From Haloarcula taiwanensis (lineage in GTDB: Archaea > Halobacteriota > Halobacteria > Halobacteriales > Haloarculaceae): a DNA stretch of 64,000 nt. Shown one piece after another: positions 8,539 to 17,671 of the stretch. Under the pieces are notes generated by a model. The model ran no database searches, was not told where the DNA came from, and worked only from the letters and a program-made list of their open reading frames with translations. The position numbers and the translations under genes were made by a program. Each line of letters opens with the position of its first letter. Within the stretch, counting starts at the first letter, position 1. The DNA lies in the NCBI GenBank assembly GCA_002844335.1, contig CP019155.1, positions 434,001 to 498,000 on the forward strand, in the 5' to 3' direction.

Positions 8539-9747
8539 TCAGGCGGGGCGGAGTCGCACGATAGGTGCGTCCGGTGCGTCAATTGCCGCGAGAATGTATC
8601 CGGTATCTGGCTCGACTGCGACATCGCGGATTCGCCACCCTCGGTCGGCAAGGAGCGGCGTCGCTTCCTCGACCGTTCGCCCAGTAACAGTGAACCGGGC
8701 GAGGTACTGCGACGCCAGCCCACTGACGAGCAGGTCGCCGGTCCACTCGGAGAAGGCATCGCCGGTGTAGAAAGTCGTGCCGCTGGGCGGGAACCCACCT
8801 GACCCACACTCCCACGAATACACCGGGGCAATAACATCGTCACGCTCCGCGTGGCTCACGCCGATTGGCTCGCCGCTGCCGTAGGTACAGCCCTCGTCGG
8901 CGACCGGCCAGCCGTAGTTGCCGCCCCGTTCGACGATGTTGATTTCGTCGCCGTCCTGTTCGCCGAACTCGGCCTGCCAGATAGCGCCGGTGTCGGGATG
9001 CACGGTCATTCCCTGTGCGTTGCGGTGGCCGTAGCTGAATATCGAATCGACTGCCTCCGGGTCGGCAGTGAACGGGTTCGCATTGGGAATCCCGCCCGAA
9101 GGCGTCAGGCGAAGCGTCGTCCCGAGTTCGTTCGTCCGGTCCTGTGCGACGTGGTCGGGCCCGAAGTTCTTGAACTGTCTGTCGCCGACAGTCAGGTACA
9201 CCAGTCCGTCAGGGCCGAACACGACGCGGGACCCGAAATGGCCGTCAGAGTCGACAAACGGCTCTGCGACGTGCAGTTGTTCGAATTCCTCGAACTGGCC
9301 AGCAGCAACATTCAGGCGACCACGGCCCAGATGCGTGGCCGACTGACCGCTGTCGTTGGCTTTCGAATATGTCAAATACACCCACGACGGGTTCGGAAAG
9401 TCGGGATGGAGCGCCGTATCCAGCATCCCACCCTGTCCGCGTGCATACACCGACGGTGCGTTATTGACCGGTGTGACTGTACCGTCCGCCGGGTTGACCA
9501 GCACCACGCGACCAACGCGCTCTGTGACCACCAGCCGTGAGCCGTCAGGCAGCGGCGTGACGCTCCATGGCGATTCGAGTCCGTCGGCGACGGTCTCGAC
9601 AGCCACACCAGTCGCCTCCATGTCTCTCTGTCCGGAGTCCGTCGTTGTCGCGCCGTCACCTTGCTGGTCGTTACTGGCGGCACTACAGCCAGTCACTGTT
9701 CCCGCGACCGTAAGCCCGCTCGCAGCAAGGAATGTCCGTCTGTCCAT
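8539..9747 (-). CDS. PQQ-dependent sugar dehydrogenase-like lipoprotein
   Basis: 402 residues. MDRRTFLAASGLTVAGTVTGC is a Tat signal with lipobox VTGC. The mature part is a soluble-glucose-dehydrogenase/YliI beta-propeller: GLESPWSVTPLPDG, ERVGRVVLV, GQGGMLDTALHPDF, FGPDGLVYLTVGD, GHRNAQGMTVHPDTG and EFGEQDGDEINIVERGGNYGWP, which hold the PQQ and calcium ligands in the family. It would oxidise aldose sugars on the outer face of the membrane. A TATA-like TTAACAG lies about 25 bases upstream of the ATG at 9747, favouring it over the GTG at 9756. Single gene. Confidence 0.88.
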   Translation of the reverse strand: MDRRTFLAASGLTVAGTVTGCSAASNDQQGDGATTTDSGQRDMEATGVAVETVADGLESPWSVTPLPDGSRLVVTERVGRVVLVNPADGTVTPVNNAPSVYARGQGGMLDTALHPDFPNPSWVYLTYSKANDSGQSATHLGRGRLNVAAGQFEEFEQLHVAEPFVDSDGHFGSRVVFGPDGLVYLTVGDRQFKNFGPDHVAQDRTNELGTTLRLTPSGGIPNANPFTADPEAVDSIFSYGHRNAQGMTVHPDTGAIWQAEFGEQDGDEINIVERGGNYGWPVADEGCTYGSGEPIGVSHAERDDVIAPVYSWECGSGGFPPSGTTFYTGDAFSEWTGDLLVSGLASQYLARFTVTGRTVEEATPLLADRGWRIRDVAVEPDTGYILAAIDAPDAPIVRLRPA

Positions 9748-9905
9748 CGTGGTCACGACTACGGTCTCAGTACTGTTAACTGCGGTCCTGATTGGCCCAC
9801 GGGGAAAATGACTCGCTCAACAGCCAGTACTCACGGTACGCCTCTGGCTATCCTGGGCCTGTCACGGCGAAGTGTCTTTTACCCGCCCGCGGCTACGTGT
9901 CACCG

Positions 9906-10577
9906 ATGGACCGTCACGATGCGCCGGCGAGAGACAGAGAGCGTCTCCCGGCGGAACCGCTCTCGCCGCTGGCGACGCGGGTCGACAAGCTGCTTGCACT
10001 GTATCGATACGAACTCACCCCCGCTATCGATGCAATCAATGCTGCCGTTGCCGGCTACGGTGGCCTGTTCGACCCGGAAACATCCGCTGCCGAGATACGG
10101 ACTGTAGTCGACGACCTCCTCGAATCCGACCCACCTTCGACACATCGGGAGGCGGCCAGTACCGCCGTGTCACAGGTCGTCCTCTATGTGGACGGCAGCG
10201 CGCACAGTAACGGGCCGGCGGGTGCCGGCGCTGTAATCCAGGCGGACGAGACGCCGATTGCCCGGCTCGGCCGACCGGTCGGTTCCCGGACGAACAACAA
10301 CGTCGCCGAATACGCCGCACTCCACCTCGGACTGCAGGCGCTGGCTACGCGGTGTAACCCCGATTCCGTCGAGATACGCATCGATTCGATGACCGTCATC
10401 AACCATATCTGGGGCAACAGCGAAAGCACAGTGAAAGCGACTCCGTACAGCACCGCAATCACTGACCACCTGTCGGCACTGCCTGCCCACGAGTGGACGC
10501 ATCTGGCTGACAGTGATCCGAATCCGGCTGATGCACAGGCGACAGTCGGGGCCGACATCGCGGCCCTCGGCCCCGGA
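9906..10577 (+). CDS. rnhA: Ribonuclease HI family protein
   Basis: 224 residues. The N-terminal 85 or so residues are a charged extension (LATRVDKLLALYRYEL...), followed by an RNase H domain with the acidic residues Asp96 (LYVDGSAHSN), Glu135 (NNVAEYAAL), Asp160 (RIDSMTVI) and Asp209 (SDPNPADA). It degrades RNA in RNA-DNA hybrids. It lacks the basic protrusion, as in archaeal and Bacillus-type RNase HI. A TTTTAC element about 30 bases upstream of the ATG at 9906 supports leaderless start there. The stop codon follows the last sense codon at 10577. Confidence 0.9.
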
Positions 10578-10667
10578 TGAGAGAGGTGCCAGCGAGCCTG
10601 TCGTTGCGTCACTCAGGGCGTGACTCGACAGCGGTAAATTGCCGCGTCGGTCGCCGCCGTTCTGCTG

Positions 10668-10675
10668 TTTTTATT
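10668..10675 (+). promoter_or_regulatory. TATA box of the flavoprotein gene
   Basis: TTTTTATT is centred 27 bases before the ATG at 10699, the spacing of a leaderless haloarchaeal transcript. It rules out upstream in-frame starts. Confidence 0.55.
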
Positions 10676-10698
10676 GCTTGAGCACGTACGCTGTGGTA

Positions 10699-11766
10699 AT
10701 GTATACTGACGGGCAGTACGATTACGATGTGGCCGTGGTCGGCGGTGGCCCGGCCGGGCTGACGAGCGCGCTATACACCACCCGACTGGGGATGGACACA
10801 ATTGTTATCAACCGCGGTGGGGGCCGCGCTGCAATGATGACCGACACGCACAACGTCATTGGCGTCACCGAGGACGTTTCGGGCAACGAGTTCCTGAAGA
10901 CGGCCCGCGAGCAGGTCCAGGACTATGGCGGCACCTACCAGCGGGGCTTTGTCGAGTCGGTAGGCTCACTCGCCGACGAGGACGGTTTCACCGTGACGAC
11001 GAGCGGCGACGAACTGGTGGTCAAGCGCGTCGTGCTGGCGACCGGGTTCGCCGACGAGCGGCCGGACCCGCCGCTGCCACGGACTGGGAAGGGACTACAC
11101 TGGTGTCTCCACTGTGACGCGTTCATGTTCGTCGGCGAACCGGTGTTCGTCATGGGCACCGGCGAGTCCGCGGCTCACGTCGCGATGATTATGCTGAACT
11201 ACACCGACGACGTGGACATCCTGACTCGTGGCGAGGAACCCGAGTGGAGCGACGAGACGCAGACGATGCTCGACAATCATCCGGTCGAGATCGTCGAGAC
11301 GGAGCTGTCCGGGAAGCAGACCGACGACAACGGCTGGCTATCGGCTTACGAATTCGAAGACGGCAGCGTTCGAGAGTACAAGGGCGGCTTCCCGATGCTG
11401 GGGTCGGACTACCACGCGGAGCTGGCCGATGAGCTGGGGCTTGAGAGAAACGATGACGGGACGGTCGCTGTCGACGACCACGGCGAGACCAGTGTCTCCG
11501 GCGTCTACGCCGTCGGCGACCTGACGCCGGGCCACAACCAGCTCCCGGTCGCAATGGGCGAGGGGGCGGATGCGGGGATCGCTATCCACAAAGACCTCAG
11601 GAAGTACCCGCGTTCAGTCGACGACATCGAGTCAGCGGGCGCAGTCGAAGAGACAGAGGTGCCTGCCGTCTCCGAGGACCTGTTCGCGACGGCGCTGGCC
11701 CACGAGGGCCACGCCGCCGGGCCACGCTCGGAGAAACCGCCGGGGGCCCGCGCTGACGACGACTGA
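10699..11766 (+). CDS. Thioredoxin-reductase-like FAD oxidoreductase
   Basis: 355 residues. FAD Rossmann motif VAVVGGGPAGLTSAL at the N-terminus, ATG near 115, an active-site-like CLHC pair (Cys136, Cys139) in GLHWCLHCDAF, the second nucleotide loop GTGESAAH, and the FAD motif GVYAVGDLTPGHNQ. Overall it is TrxB-like but with a C-terminal acidic tail of about 60 residues. The second dinucleotide loop lacks a clear NADPH basic cluster, so donor preference is uncertain. Several such paralogues exist in haloarchaea, so it need not be the main thioredoxin reductase. Confidence 0.82.
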   Translation: MYTDGQYDYDVAVVGGGPAGLTSALYTTRLGMDTIVINRGGGRAAMMTDTHNVIGVTEDVSGNEFLKTAREQVQDYGGTYQRGFVESVGSLADEDGFTVTTSGDELVVKRVVLATGFADERPDPPLPRTGKGLHWCLHCDAFMFVGEPVFVMGTGESAAHVAMIMLNYTDDVDILTRGEEPEWSDETQTMLDNHPVEIVETELSGKQTDDNGWLSAYEFEDGSVREYKGGFPMLGSDYHAELADELGLERNDDGTVAVDDHGETSVSGVYAVGDLTPGHNQLPVAMGEGADAGIAIHKDLRKYPRSVDDIESAGAVEETEVPAVSEDLFATALAHEGHAAGPRSEKPPGARADDD

Positions 11767-11824
11767 CGCTCCGGAGAACACCGCAATCAAATACGGCGAG
11801 GCAACGGAGTAGCAGGTCCGGACC

Positions 11825-12223
11825 CTATTCGTCGTCGGTTTCGTGCTGTCGATAGGATTCAAGCAAGTCGTCGAGGAGCAAGCAGCGAGGGTCAGTAACG
11901 GGGTAGGCAGTGTCGATGTACTCCTCTGCCGTCTCGATGTCGCCGCGAATCGCGAACTGGCGGACGCGCGCTGCGTTCTCGTAGAAGTTCTCGTTGATCT
12001 CCGGCGACATCTCGGCCCGACTGGAAACCGGCTGGTGCTGGAAGACCTCTTTCTGGAGTTCGTCGAAATCAACCATCTCGGGTTCGTAGTCCTCGATCTC
12101 CGAAAGGACGTACTCGACGGCGAAGCGCTGAAACTCGGACTTGTTCGAGAAGACACCCTCTTCGACCATCTCCTCGACGCAGTCCATCACCGCTTCGGGG
12201 AACCGGACCGTTGACTTGACCAC
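11825..12223 (-). CDS. Ribbon-helix-helix transcriptional regulator
   Basis: 132 residues. The N-terminal 50 residues form a CopG/NikR-type ribbon-helix-helix: strand MVKSTVRFPEAVMDCVEEM, then FSNKSEFQRFAVEYVL. The acidic C-terminal part (residues 55-132) has no metal-ligand pattern that I recognise. A TATA box and a perfect 14-bp palindrome sit directly upstream, suggesting self-regulation. Convergent with the flavoprotein gene; no operon partner. Target genes unknown. Confidence 0.82.
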   Translation of the reverse strand: MVKSTVRFPEAVMDCVEEMVEEGVFSNKSEFQRFAVEYVLSEIEDYEPEMVDFDELQKEVFQHQPVSSRAEMSPEINENFYENAARVRQFAIRGDIETAEEYIDTAYPVTDPRCLLLDDLLESYRQHETDDE

Positions 12224-12248
12224 GTATTACTCATCAGACTGTCGACCC

Positions 12249-12273
12249 ATATAAAATATACCCCCGCGGGGGT
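12249..12273 (-). promoter_or_regulatory. Promoter and palindromic operator of the RHH regulator
   Basis: On the minus strand a TATA box (TATATTTTATATGG, 12247-12260) lies about 30 bases from the ATG at 12223. It abuts a perfect palindrome ACCCCCGCGGGGGT (12260-12273) exactly where the BRE would be. RHH dimers bind palindromes, so this is a likely autoregulatory site. Confidence 0.55.
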
Positions 12274-12509
12274 CTGGGACACTGTCTGTTGATTATTTAT
12301 TCGTCGCCTATTTGACGATAAAACCCCGTCGAACAGTATGAGTAGCGGTGACGGTTGCTGACGCGGGAAGAACTGAACCACGTGCTCACTGGTACGCAAC
12401 CAGTCCCGCCGGGTGGCGTGGACGCACCCGGTTCTGGACGGCGGGCCGATGCCACGGACGCGTCGATACGGCTCACCAGTACGACAGTAAGAATCCCGAT
12501 TACAGAACA

Positions 12510-12518
12510 TACTTTTGC
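12510..12518 (+). promoter_or_regulatory. TATA box of the sulfatase-fold gene
   Basis: CATACTTTT lies about 30 bases before the ATG at 12544. The rest of the 320-base spacer 12224-12543 contains no gene that I can support. Confidence 0.45.
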
Positions 12519-12543
12519 CGTGGCTACCTTCTAAAGCCTGACA

Positions 12544-13899
12544 ATGGGTCGGCCAAACGTGTTACTCGTCGTTCTCGACTGCGTACGCGCGGCGAACACC
12601 TCGCTGTTGGGTCATCGACGCAGGACCACACCCTTTCTCGAAGAGTTCGCTCGTGAGGCGACGGTGTACACCCAAGCACGGACGACCGCGAGCTGGTCGC
12701 TGCCGGCCCATACGAGCCTGTTCACCGGTGTTCCGTCCGAGGGCCACAAACTCCGGATAACCGAACGGCTGGAACCCGGCCAGACCATCTTCGATTTCCT
12801 CCACGACGAAGGCTACGAGACCGGTGTCTTCACCGAGAACCCGTATCTCACGGTTCATCCGTCCGGACTCAGCGACAGTTTCGAGACCGTCGTTACAGAG
12901 CGCCCTGATTCGACAGACGTTGACGACCCGTCCGAAACCCGCAACGGTGTCGACGGGTTCTGGTACGCTGACAGGCTGACGGAGTGGACTGAGGAACAAC
13001 CGGAGCCCTGGGCTGCGTGTCTGAATCTGATGGATGCGCACATGCCGTACGCGACGCGCGACGGCTACGACGAGTGGGGCACGGAGTTTTACTGGGCAGT
13101 GCACGACGAACTCCCCATCAAGTGGGAGTGGAGCGTCTACGGGGAGCAACTCCCGGCGGGGGTCGGACAGCTGCTTGAACCGCTGTACGACGGAGCGATT
13201 CGACAGACCGACGCCATTCTGGAGCAGGTCGTCGGTGATCTAGAGGCGCGTGGCGTTCTGGACGATACGCTCGTCGTCATCACGTCGGACCACGGCGATG
13301 GGTTCGGAGAACCGCCACAGGCAGCAACTGAGCCACCGGCCGTTATGCACGGCATGGGCACACAGGAGGAACTGTTTCACGTCCCACTGGTCGTCAGCGG
13401 ACCGGGGCAGACAGAGGGGCGTCGAATCGAGTCTCTGGCGACGCTGGCGCGGTTTCCCGACGCCGTGCTGGCTGCCTTCGACGGCGAAGCGGACGACTCC
13501 GGCTTGTTCGTCGCACCCAACGGGCAGACGACTGCATATCAGGCACCACCGACCGGGCAGACAGCGGAGTACGCAGAACAGTACACTGACGAACCGGACC
13601 GCTTCCGACAGTCTGCGTCGCTCGTGTATCAAGACGGCCCCGGCGACACCGTCTACAAGCGCGCAGCGTGGGGGGATGACGAGTACGAAGCAGTCGTGCG
13701 TGGTCGGCGGTCCGAGCCCAGCGACGGGACCCCTATCGACAGCCCGCCGGCCGACGTTGTCGCTGACTCCGCAGACCACAGTGAGACACTCGACATCACC
13801 GAACTCGCTGCCGGGGAAGACGAAATGGCCGAATACGACGTCGATGGCTTTGACGACATAGACGTCAAGTCACGGTTGGAGCGACTCGGCTATCTGTGA
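12544..13899 (+). CDS. Sulfatase-family (alkaline phosphatase superfamily) hydrolase
   Basis: 451 residues. N-terminal metal site VLLVVLDCVRA, nucleophile region TTASWSLPAHTSLFTG, and the second metal site VVITSDHGDGFGEP. At the position where sulfatases have Cys (CxPSR, converted to formylglycine) this protein has Ser in SLPAH, so it may be a phosphohydrolase or phosphotransferase and not a true sulfatase. No signal peptide is seen, so it is probably cytosolic. It ends SRLERLGYL; a shorter relative at 26698 ends similarly with LKSLGYL, pointing to a shared haloarchaeal family. Confidence 0.82.
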   Translation: MGRPNVLLVVLDCVRAANTSLLGHRRRTTPFLEEFAREATVYTQARTTASWSLPAHTSLFTGVPSEGHKLRITERLEPGQTIFDFLHDEGYETGVFTENPYLTVHPSGLSDSFETVVTERPDSTDVDDPSETRNGVDGFWYADRLTEWTEEQPEPWAACLNLMDAHMPYATRDGYDEWGTEFYWAVHDELPIKWEWSVYGEQLPAGVGQLLEPLYDGAIRQTDAILEQVVGDLEARGVLDDTLVVITSDHGDGFGEPPQAATEPPAVMHGMGTQEELFHVPLVVSGPGQTEGRRIESLATLARFPDAVLAAFDGEADDSGLFVAPNGQTTAYQAPPTGQTAEYAEQYTDEPDRFRQSASLVYQDGPGDTVYKRAAWGDDEYEAVVRGRRSEPSDGTPIDSPPADVVADSADHSETLDITELAAGEDEMAEYDVDGFDDIDVKSRLERLGYL

Positions 13900-14018
13900 C
13901 TGGGTGCAAACGGGACCGGGCCGAACAACAGCACCAGCGCTCGCGATACTGCGACTGTAGTTCGGACGTCTGGATAGAATCGAAAGGGATGTTTGTGACA
14001 ACTTGATTTGTACGAACG

Positions 14019-14453
14019 ATGTATAGCGATATTCTCGTTCCAACGGATGGAAGTGCGTCAATGAAACAGGTACTGGAACACACAGTAGATATTGCCGACG
14101 GACGGGATGTTACCGTCCACGCGCTGTATGTCATCGACGACCGGGCGTTCCTGTCGATGGCCGACGAGATGCAGGACGAAGTGCTGGAGAACATGCGAGC
14201 GGAGGGCGAGGCGGCCACATCGGCCGTCCGAGAGACGCTGGAACAGGACGGAATCGAAGTCTCGACAGCGATTCAGCGAGGCAAACCAGCGGACCGCATT
14301 GTGTCGTATGTTGCGGACGCCGACATTGACCTGATCACGATGGGAACGCAGGCAGACGAATACGAAAAGAATATGCTCGGGAGCACAGCACAGAAGGTCG
14401 TCACAAAGTCGTCCGTGCCAGTCCTGACCGTTGACGTCTCCGAGTCAGAGTAA
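14019..14453 (+). CDS. Universal stress protein (UspA family)
   Basis: 144 residues, the normal single-domain length. It opens MYSDILVPTDGSASM, and ends with the ATP-type loop TMGTQADEYEKNMLGSTAQKVVTKSSVPVLTV, containing the G-x2-G-x9-G(S/T)-like pattern in slightly altered form. Cytosolic dimer with a stress or signalling role. It stands alone, convergent with the transducer gene. Confidence 0.9.
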   Translation: MYSDILVPTDGSASMKQVLEHTVDIADGRDVTVHALYVIDDRAFLSMADEMQDEVLENMRAEGEAATSAVRETLEQDGIEVSTAIQRGKPADRIVSYVADADIDLITMGTQADEYEKNMLGSTAQKVVTKSSVPVLTVDVSESE

Positions 14454-14527
14454 GCGCACGTTTCGTCGGTGACCACAGACGGTGGTAGTTGGTGCAGACG
14501 GAAACTGGAAAGTTGGGTCAACTCTGG

Positions 14528-16441
14528 TTACTGTGCCTGAGCAGCGTCAGTTCTGACGCTGAACGACCCGACCAGCGTTTCGAGCTGTTGGGCCTGCTCA
14601 GACAGCGACTCCATCCGGTCGCTCACTTCGGTGATAGCGGCAGTTTGTTCTTCGACCGTCGCGGACACGGATTCCGTTTCATCCGCAGACTCGACACTGA
14701 TCTCCGCCACCTCATCAATCATCGACACAACACCCTCACTGGTCGCCGCCTGGCTATCAGTCGTGTCACTGATTTCTTGGACACCGGTATCAGTTTCCGC
14801 CGCGTTCTCAGCAACCCGCTCGAACGCGGTAACGGACCGCTCGACGGCTTCGATCTCTTTTTCGACCAGCTCACTCGCCCGTTCGACCTGACCGACAACA
14901 GTGCCGGTCTGGTCCTGGATGTTTTCGATTCGGGTTCGAATATCGCCTGCAGATTCCTGTGTCTCGTCGGCCAGTGTCTTGACCTCATCAGCCACAACAG
15001 CGAAGCCGTCGCCTGCATCTCCCGTGCCGGAGTTCCCCGCGCGGGCCGCTTCGATGTTCGCGTTCAGCGCCAACATGTTCGTCTGTTCCGCAATGTCGGA
15101 GATGAAGTCCACTATCGTCGCAATCTCCGTCATCTGGTCGTCGAGTTCGGTCACTGTTTTCACCGTTTCATCGATCGAGGCCTTGACGTCTTGGGCATCA
15201 GTTAACGTGTCTTCGGCGAGCGACTGCCCATCAGTCGCGATTGTTGCGGTCTCGGTAGAGGTCTGTGCGACTTCATCAGCCGATGCGGCAATCTCTTCGA
15301 CCGCCGCTGAAAAGTTCGAGACCTCGGCGCTCGCCTCTTCGACCATTCCCCGCTGTTCATCAGCGCCGGCAGCTATCTGTTGGATAGAACCGCTTACACC
15401 ATCGCTCGCCGTTGCGACCTCCTGCAGTGCTGAATCAGACTCCGTGACCTGCCTATCGACGGCAGCTGCGAACGACTGAATCTCGCCGAGCGTCGCTTCG
15501 AGTTCGTCCGCCATGCCGTTGAACGCGATGCCGATTTCAGCCATCGACTCGTTCATACTGTCTGCATCGACGCGCGTTGTGAAGTCGCCGTCTGCTACTT
15601 CTTCCATCGCATCCTTGTACGTCTGGGCCTTCAGTTCGAGATGGCTGTTGAGCGCAGCGACCTCTTCACGCTCCTGTTCAGCTTCGTCTCTGAGGCGTTG
15701 CGCTTCCTCGCGCTGCTGTTCGATTTCGGCCCGCTCTTCTTCGAGGTTATCGATCTTGTTGGCCCGTTTGCGGGCGCGCTCAATCTCCGTCTGTGCCTTC
15801 TGTCGAGACTTCTCGATGGAACTCAGATGAATCGTCAGCGCGAGAGCCAGCATTGCGGCGAACCCACCGTGGACAGCGCCCCAGGCGATGGGGTTCAGTT
15901 GCGCTGCCGTGTGGTTGTAGACCGACGTAGGGTCGATGATGCCGAAGATGATGTGACTCGCGACGACGTACGCGATGCCAATGCCGAACGGAATCCAGTC
16001 TTCATAGACCGCGGCGATCCCGATTGCGATGAAGAAGTGGAAGTGCGCCTCAATGTACCCGCCGCTGAAGTGCACGAGCGTACCGGTACAGAACGCGAGG
16101 GCTGTGACCGCGAGCACGGTTCGCACTCGGCGGCTGAGTTGTGGAAGAGCGGCAGCGAAAGCAAATCCAGCGATAATTCCGATCTGAAGCAACACCCGTC
16201 CGGTCGGCACAGCGGGGATGGTTGCGCCGATGATCGGACTCTGCGTCGTCTCGACAAGTCCCAGCGCCAGCAGGAACGGAATGTGCGCAAGAACTGTGAG
16301 AACGAAATACTTGTGGCGGCGCTGCCACGTCTCGTCGGGAATTGAACTCCCATCCGGGATGGTCGAGAGAAAACCACCATCGCCGCCGGCGGTGCCCTGC
16401 TCCCCGATGTTCCCAATGCTTGTCAAGTTACCATTAGCCAT
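14528..16441 (-). CDS. Multi-membrane methyl-accepting transducer (Htr8-like)
   Basis: 637 residues. After a 45-residue cytosolic tail come about six membrane helices (residues 45-215) with the motif GGYIEAHFHFFIAIG, a His-rich helix that also occurs in membrane sensor domains of bacterial kinases. A long coiled coil (about 220-290) and a HAMP-like segment lead to the signalling domain with the hairpin tip DIAEQTNMLALNANIEAARAG. It resembles HtrVIII of Halobacterium, an aerotaxis transducer; oxygen or redox sensing is therefore plausible but inferred. TATA-like ACTATAATTT about 25 bases upstream supports the ATG at 16441. Confidence 0.88.
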   Translation of the reverse strand: MANGNLTSIGNIGEQGTAGGDGGFLSTIPDGSSIPDETWQRRHKYFVLTVLAHIPFLLALGLVETTQSPIIGATIPAVPTGRVLLQIGIIAGFAFAAALPQLSRRVRTVLAVTALAFCTGTLVHFSGGYIEAHFHFFIAIGIAAVYEDWIPFGIGIAYVVASHIIFGIIDPTSVYNHTAAQLNPIAWGAVHGGFAAMLALALTIHLSSIEKSRQKAQTEIERARKRANKIDNLEEERAEIEQQREEAQRLRDEAEQEREEVAALNSHLELKAQTYKDAMEEVADGDFTTRVDADSMNESMAEIGIAFNGMADELEATLGEIQSFAAAVDRQVTESDSALQEVATASDGVSGSIQQIAAGADEQRGMVEEASAEVSNFSAAVEEIAASADEVAQTSTETATIATDGQSLAEDTLTDAQDVKASIDETVKTVTELDDQMTEIATIVDFISDIAEQTNMLALNANIEAARAGNSGTGDAGDGFAVVADEVKTLADETQESAGDIRTRIENIQDQTGTVVGQVERASELVEKEIEAVERSVTAFERVAENAAETDTGVQEISDTTDSQAATSEGVVSMIDEVAEISVESADETESVSATVEEQTAAITEVSDRMESLSEQAQQLETLVGSFSVRTDAAQAQ

Positions 16442-16630
16442 GCCCTCAGAAAACGCTCAGAAATTATAGTACTATGTATGAGATTATCAAATTTGATGGT
16501 CTCACCCCGGATAGCGTACAGACACTCACTATTGTTGGTTAGTATATGTAGATCATGAGAGACTACTTGCTGATCATTTGCTAACCAATCCGTAACCGAA
16601 AAGTTCCGTGCATTCGTCGTTGTAATCGTT

Positions 16631-16828
16631 ATGTCCACGACGTTGGCCGTTGAAGGAATGAGTTGCGGTCACTGTGAGCAGGCCGTCGAAGAGGCTATCG
16701 AAGCGCTCGCTGGAGTGGAAGGCGCTGACGCCGACAGCGACGCCGAACAGGTGTCTGTCGACGGCGATATCAGCACAGAGCAACTCATCGCCGCTGTGGA
16801 GGACGCGGGGTACGACGCAAAGGTCTGA
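16631..16828 (+). CDS. Heavy-metal-associated (HMA/CopZ-like) metallochaperone
   Basis: 65 residues, a complete single HMA domain. The copper site is GMSCGHC (Cys12, Cys15), followed by the typical helix AVEEAIEALAGVEG and the final AGYDAKV. It would bind Cu(I) and hand it to a P-type ATPase or regulator; neither is nearby. Strongly acidic, as expected for a halophile. Confidence 0.92.
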   Translation: MSTTLAVEGMSCGHCEQAVEEAIEALAGVEGADADSDAEQVSVDGDISTEQLIAAVEDAGYDAKV

Positions 16829-16936
16829 GGCAGTGCCGTCGCAAACGCTCTGACAACTGTTACCAATACAGCTTGGTTGCTACTGCTGCGTCGCAAATCC
16901 CCATCACGCAGTCAGGCGGTGTGAAAAACGGCCGGC

Positions 16937-17200
16937 TCAGTCGAACAGTCCTTCTTCCCGAAACCCGGTCATCAGGTCATCGATGAGAGCCTCCGCCGTC
17001 TCGTAGGGATACTCTTGATACTCGGCGTACTCTGCGCCGAAGTCCATCACCCCGACGCGTACGTCACCGGCCTCGAATGTCGTGCTTGGGCCGTCCGGCA
17101 GGGCCGGCACCAGTTCCATCGGTTCTTCGACGGGATAGTCTGCGTTCGTGAAGACCGCCTCTAATTCAGCTCTGAGTTGCTCGGCAGTATCTGCTGTCAT
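16937..17200 (-). CDS. MTH865-like family protein
   Basis: 87 residues. The sequence TNADYPVEEPMELVPALPDGPSTTFEAGDV matches the MTH865 family pattern (a D-x-P-I-x-S-P-x-E-L-x-x-A-L-P-x-G-P core then SGDV). The function of this family is unknown; the solved archaeal member is an EF-hand-like helical fold. Start is ATG at 17200. It lies 61 bases after the next small protein on the same strand and may be cotranscribed with it. Confidence 0.8.
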   Translation of the reverse strand: MTADTAEQLRAELEAVFTNADYPVEEPMELVPALPDGPSTTFEAGDVRVGVMDFGAEYAEYQEYPYETAEALIDDLMTGFREEGLFD

Positions 17201-17261
17201 GCCAGAGACTTGGATGAGAGAGACAAAAGACTTGTTCTGTGCCAACAGGTGTGCAGTGTCG

Positions 17262-17474
17262 TTACTCAGTATAACCGAGATCGCGGAGGTTTTGCAGGAC
17301 TTCTTCATCTTCAACCGCAGTCTCGATAGCTTCATCCATGATATCCTGCCGCTGTTGAACGACTTGCAGAAGTTGTCGCGCACTTCTGAGTTTGTATCGG
17401 ATGTCGGGGTCGTCCACGTCATCCAGCGTGCCCTCCAGTAGTTCGTCTATCGTAGCGAGTGTCGTTTCCGCCAT
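17262..17474 (-). CDS. Conserved small helical protein
   Basis: 70 residues (MAETTLATIDELLEGTLDDV..., ending LQNLRDLGYTE). Entirely helical in pattern, acidic, with no membrane segment or motif. It reads like a conserved haloarchaeal small protein. Upstream of the MTH865-like gene on the same strand. No function known. Confidence 0.7.
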   Translation of the reverse strand: MAETTLATIDELLEGTLDDVDDPDIRYKLRSARQLLQVVQQRQDIMDEAIETAVEDEEVLQNLRDLGYTE

Positions 17475-17617
17475 GGAAGCGCTATTGGGAACGATTTACT
17501 AAGCTTTGCTGGATTTCCCACCGCATAAGCTGTCGAATACATAGAAAATCGCTTTCGCTCAGACCACTGGCCTGAGGACGGGTGAACCGTTATAGTTATT
17601 CAGATCGAAATTACCAG

Positions 17618-17640
17618 TCTATAAAAATATCATATTAACA
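17618..17640 (+). promoter_or_regulatory. A+T-rich promoter of the beta-propeller lipoprotein
   Basis: TCTATAAAAATATCATATTAAC gives two overlapping TATA-like elements 32-54 bases before the ATG at 17672; the second fits a short or absent leader. Confidence 0.5.
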
Positions 17641-17671
17641 TTTTTCATGCAGCTACCGGAACGAGCAGTTG

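Noticed and set aside
12544-13899. Calling the sulfatase-fold protein a true sulfatase
   Set aside because: The formylglycine Cys position holds Ser, so sulfate ester hydrolysis cannot be assumed.
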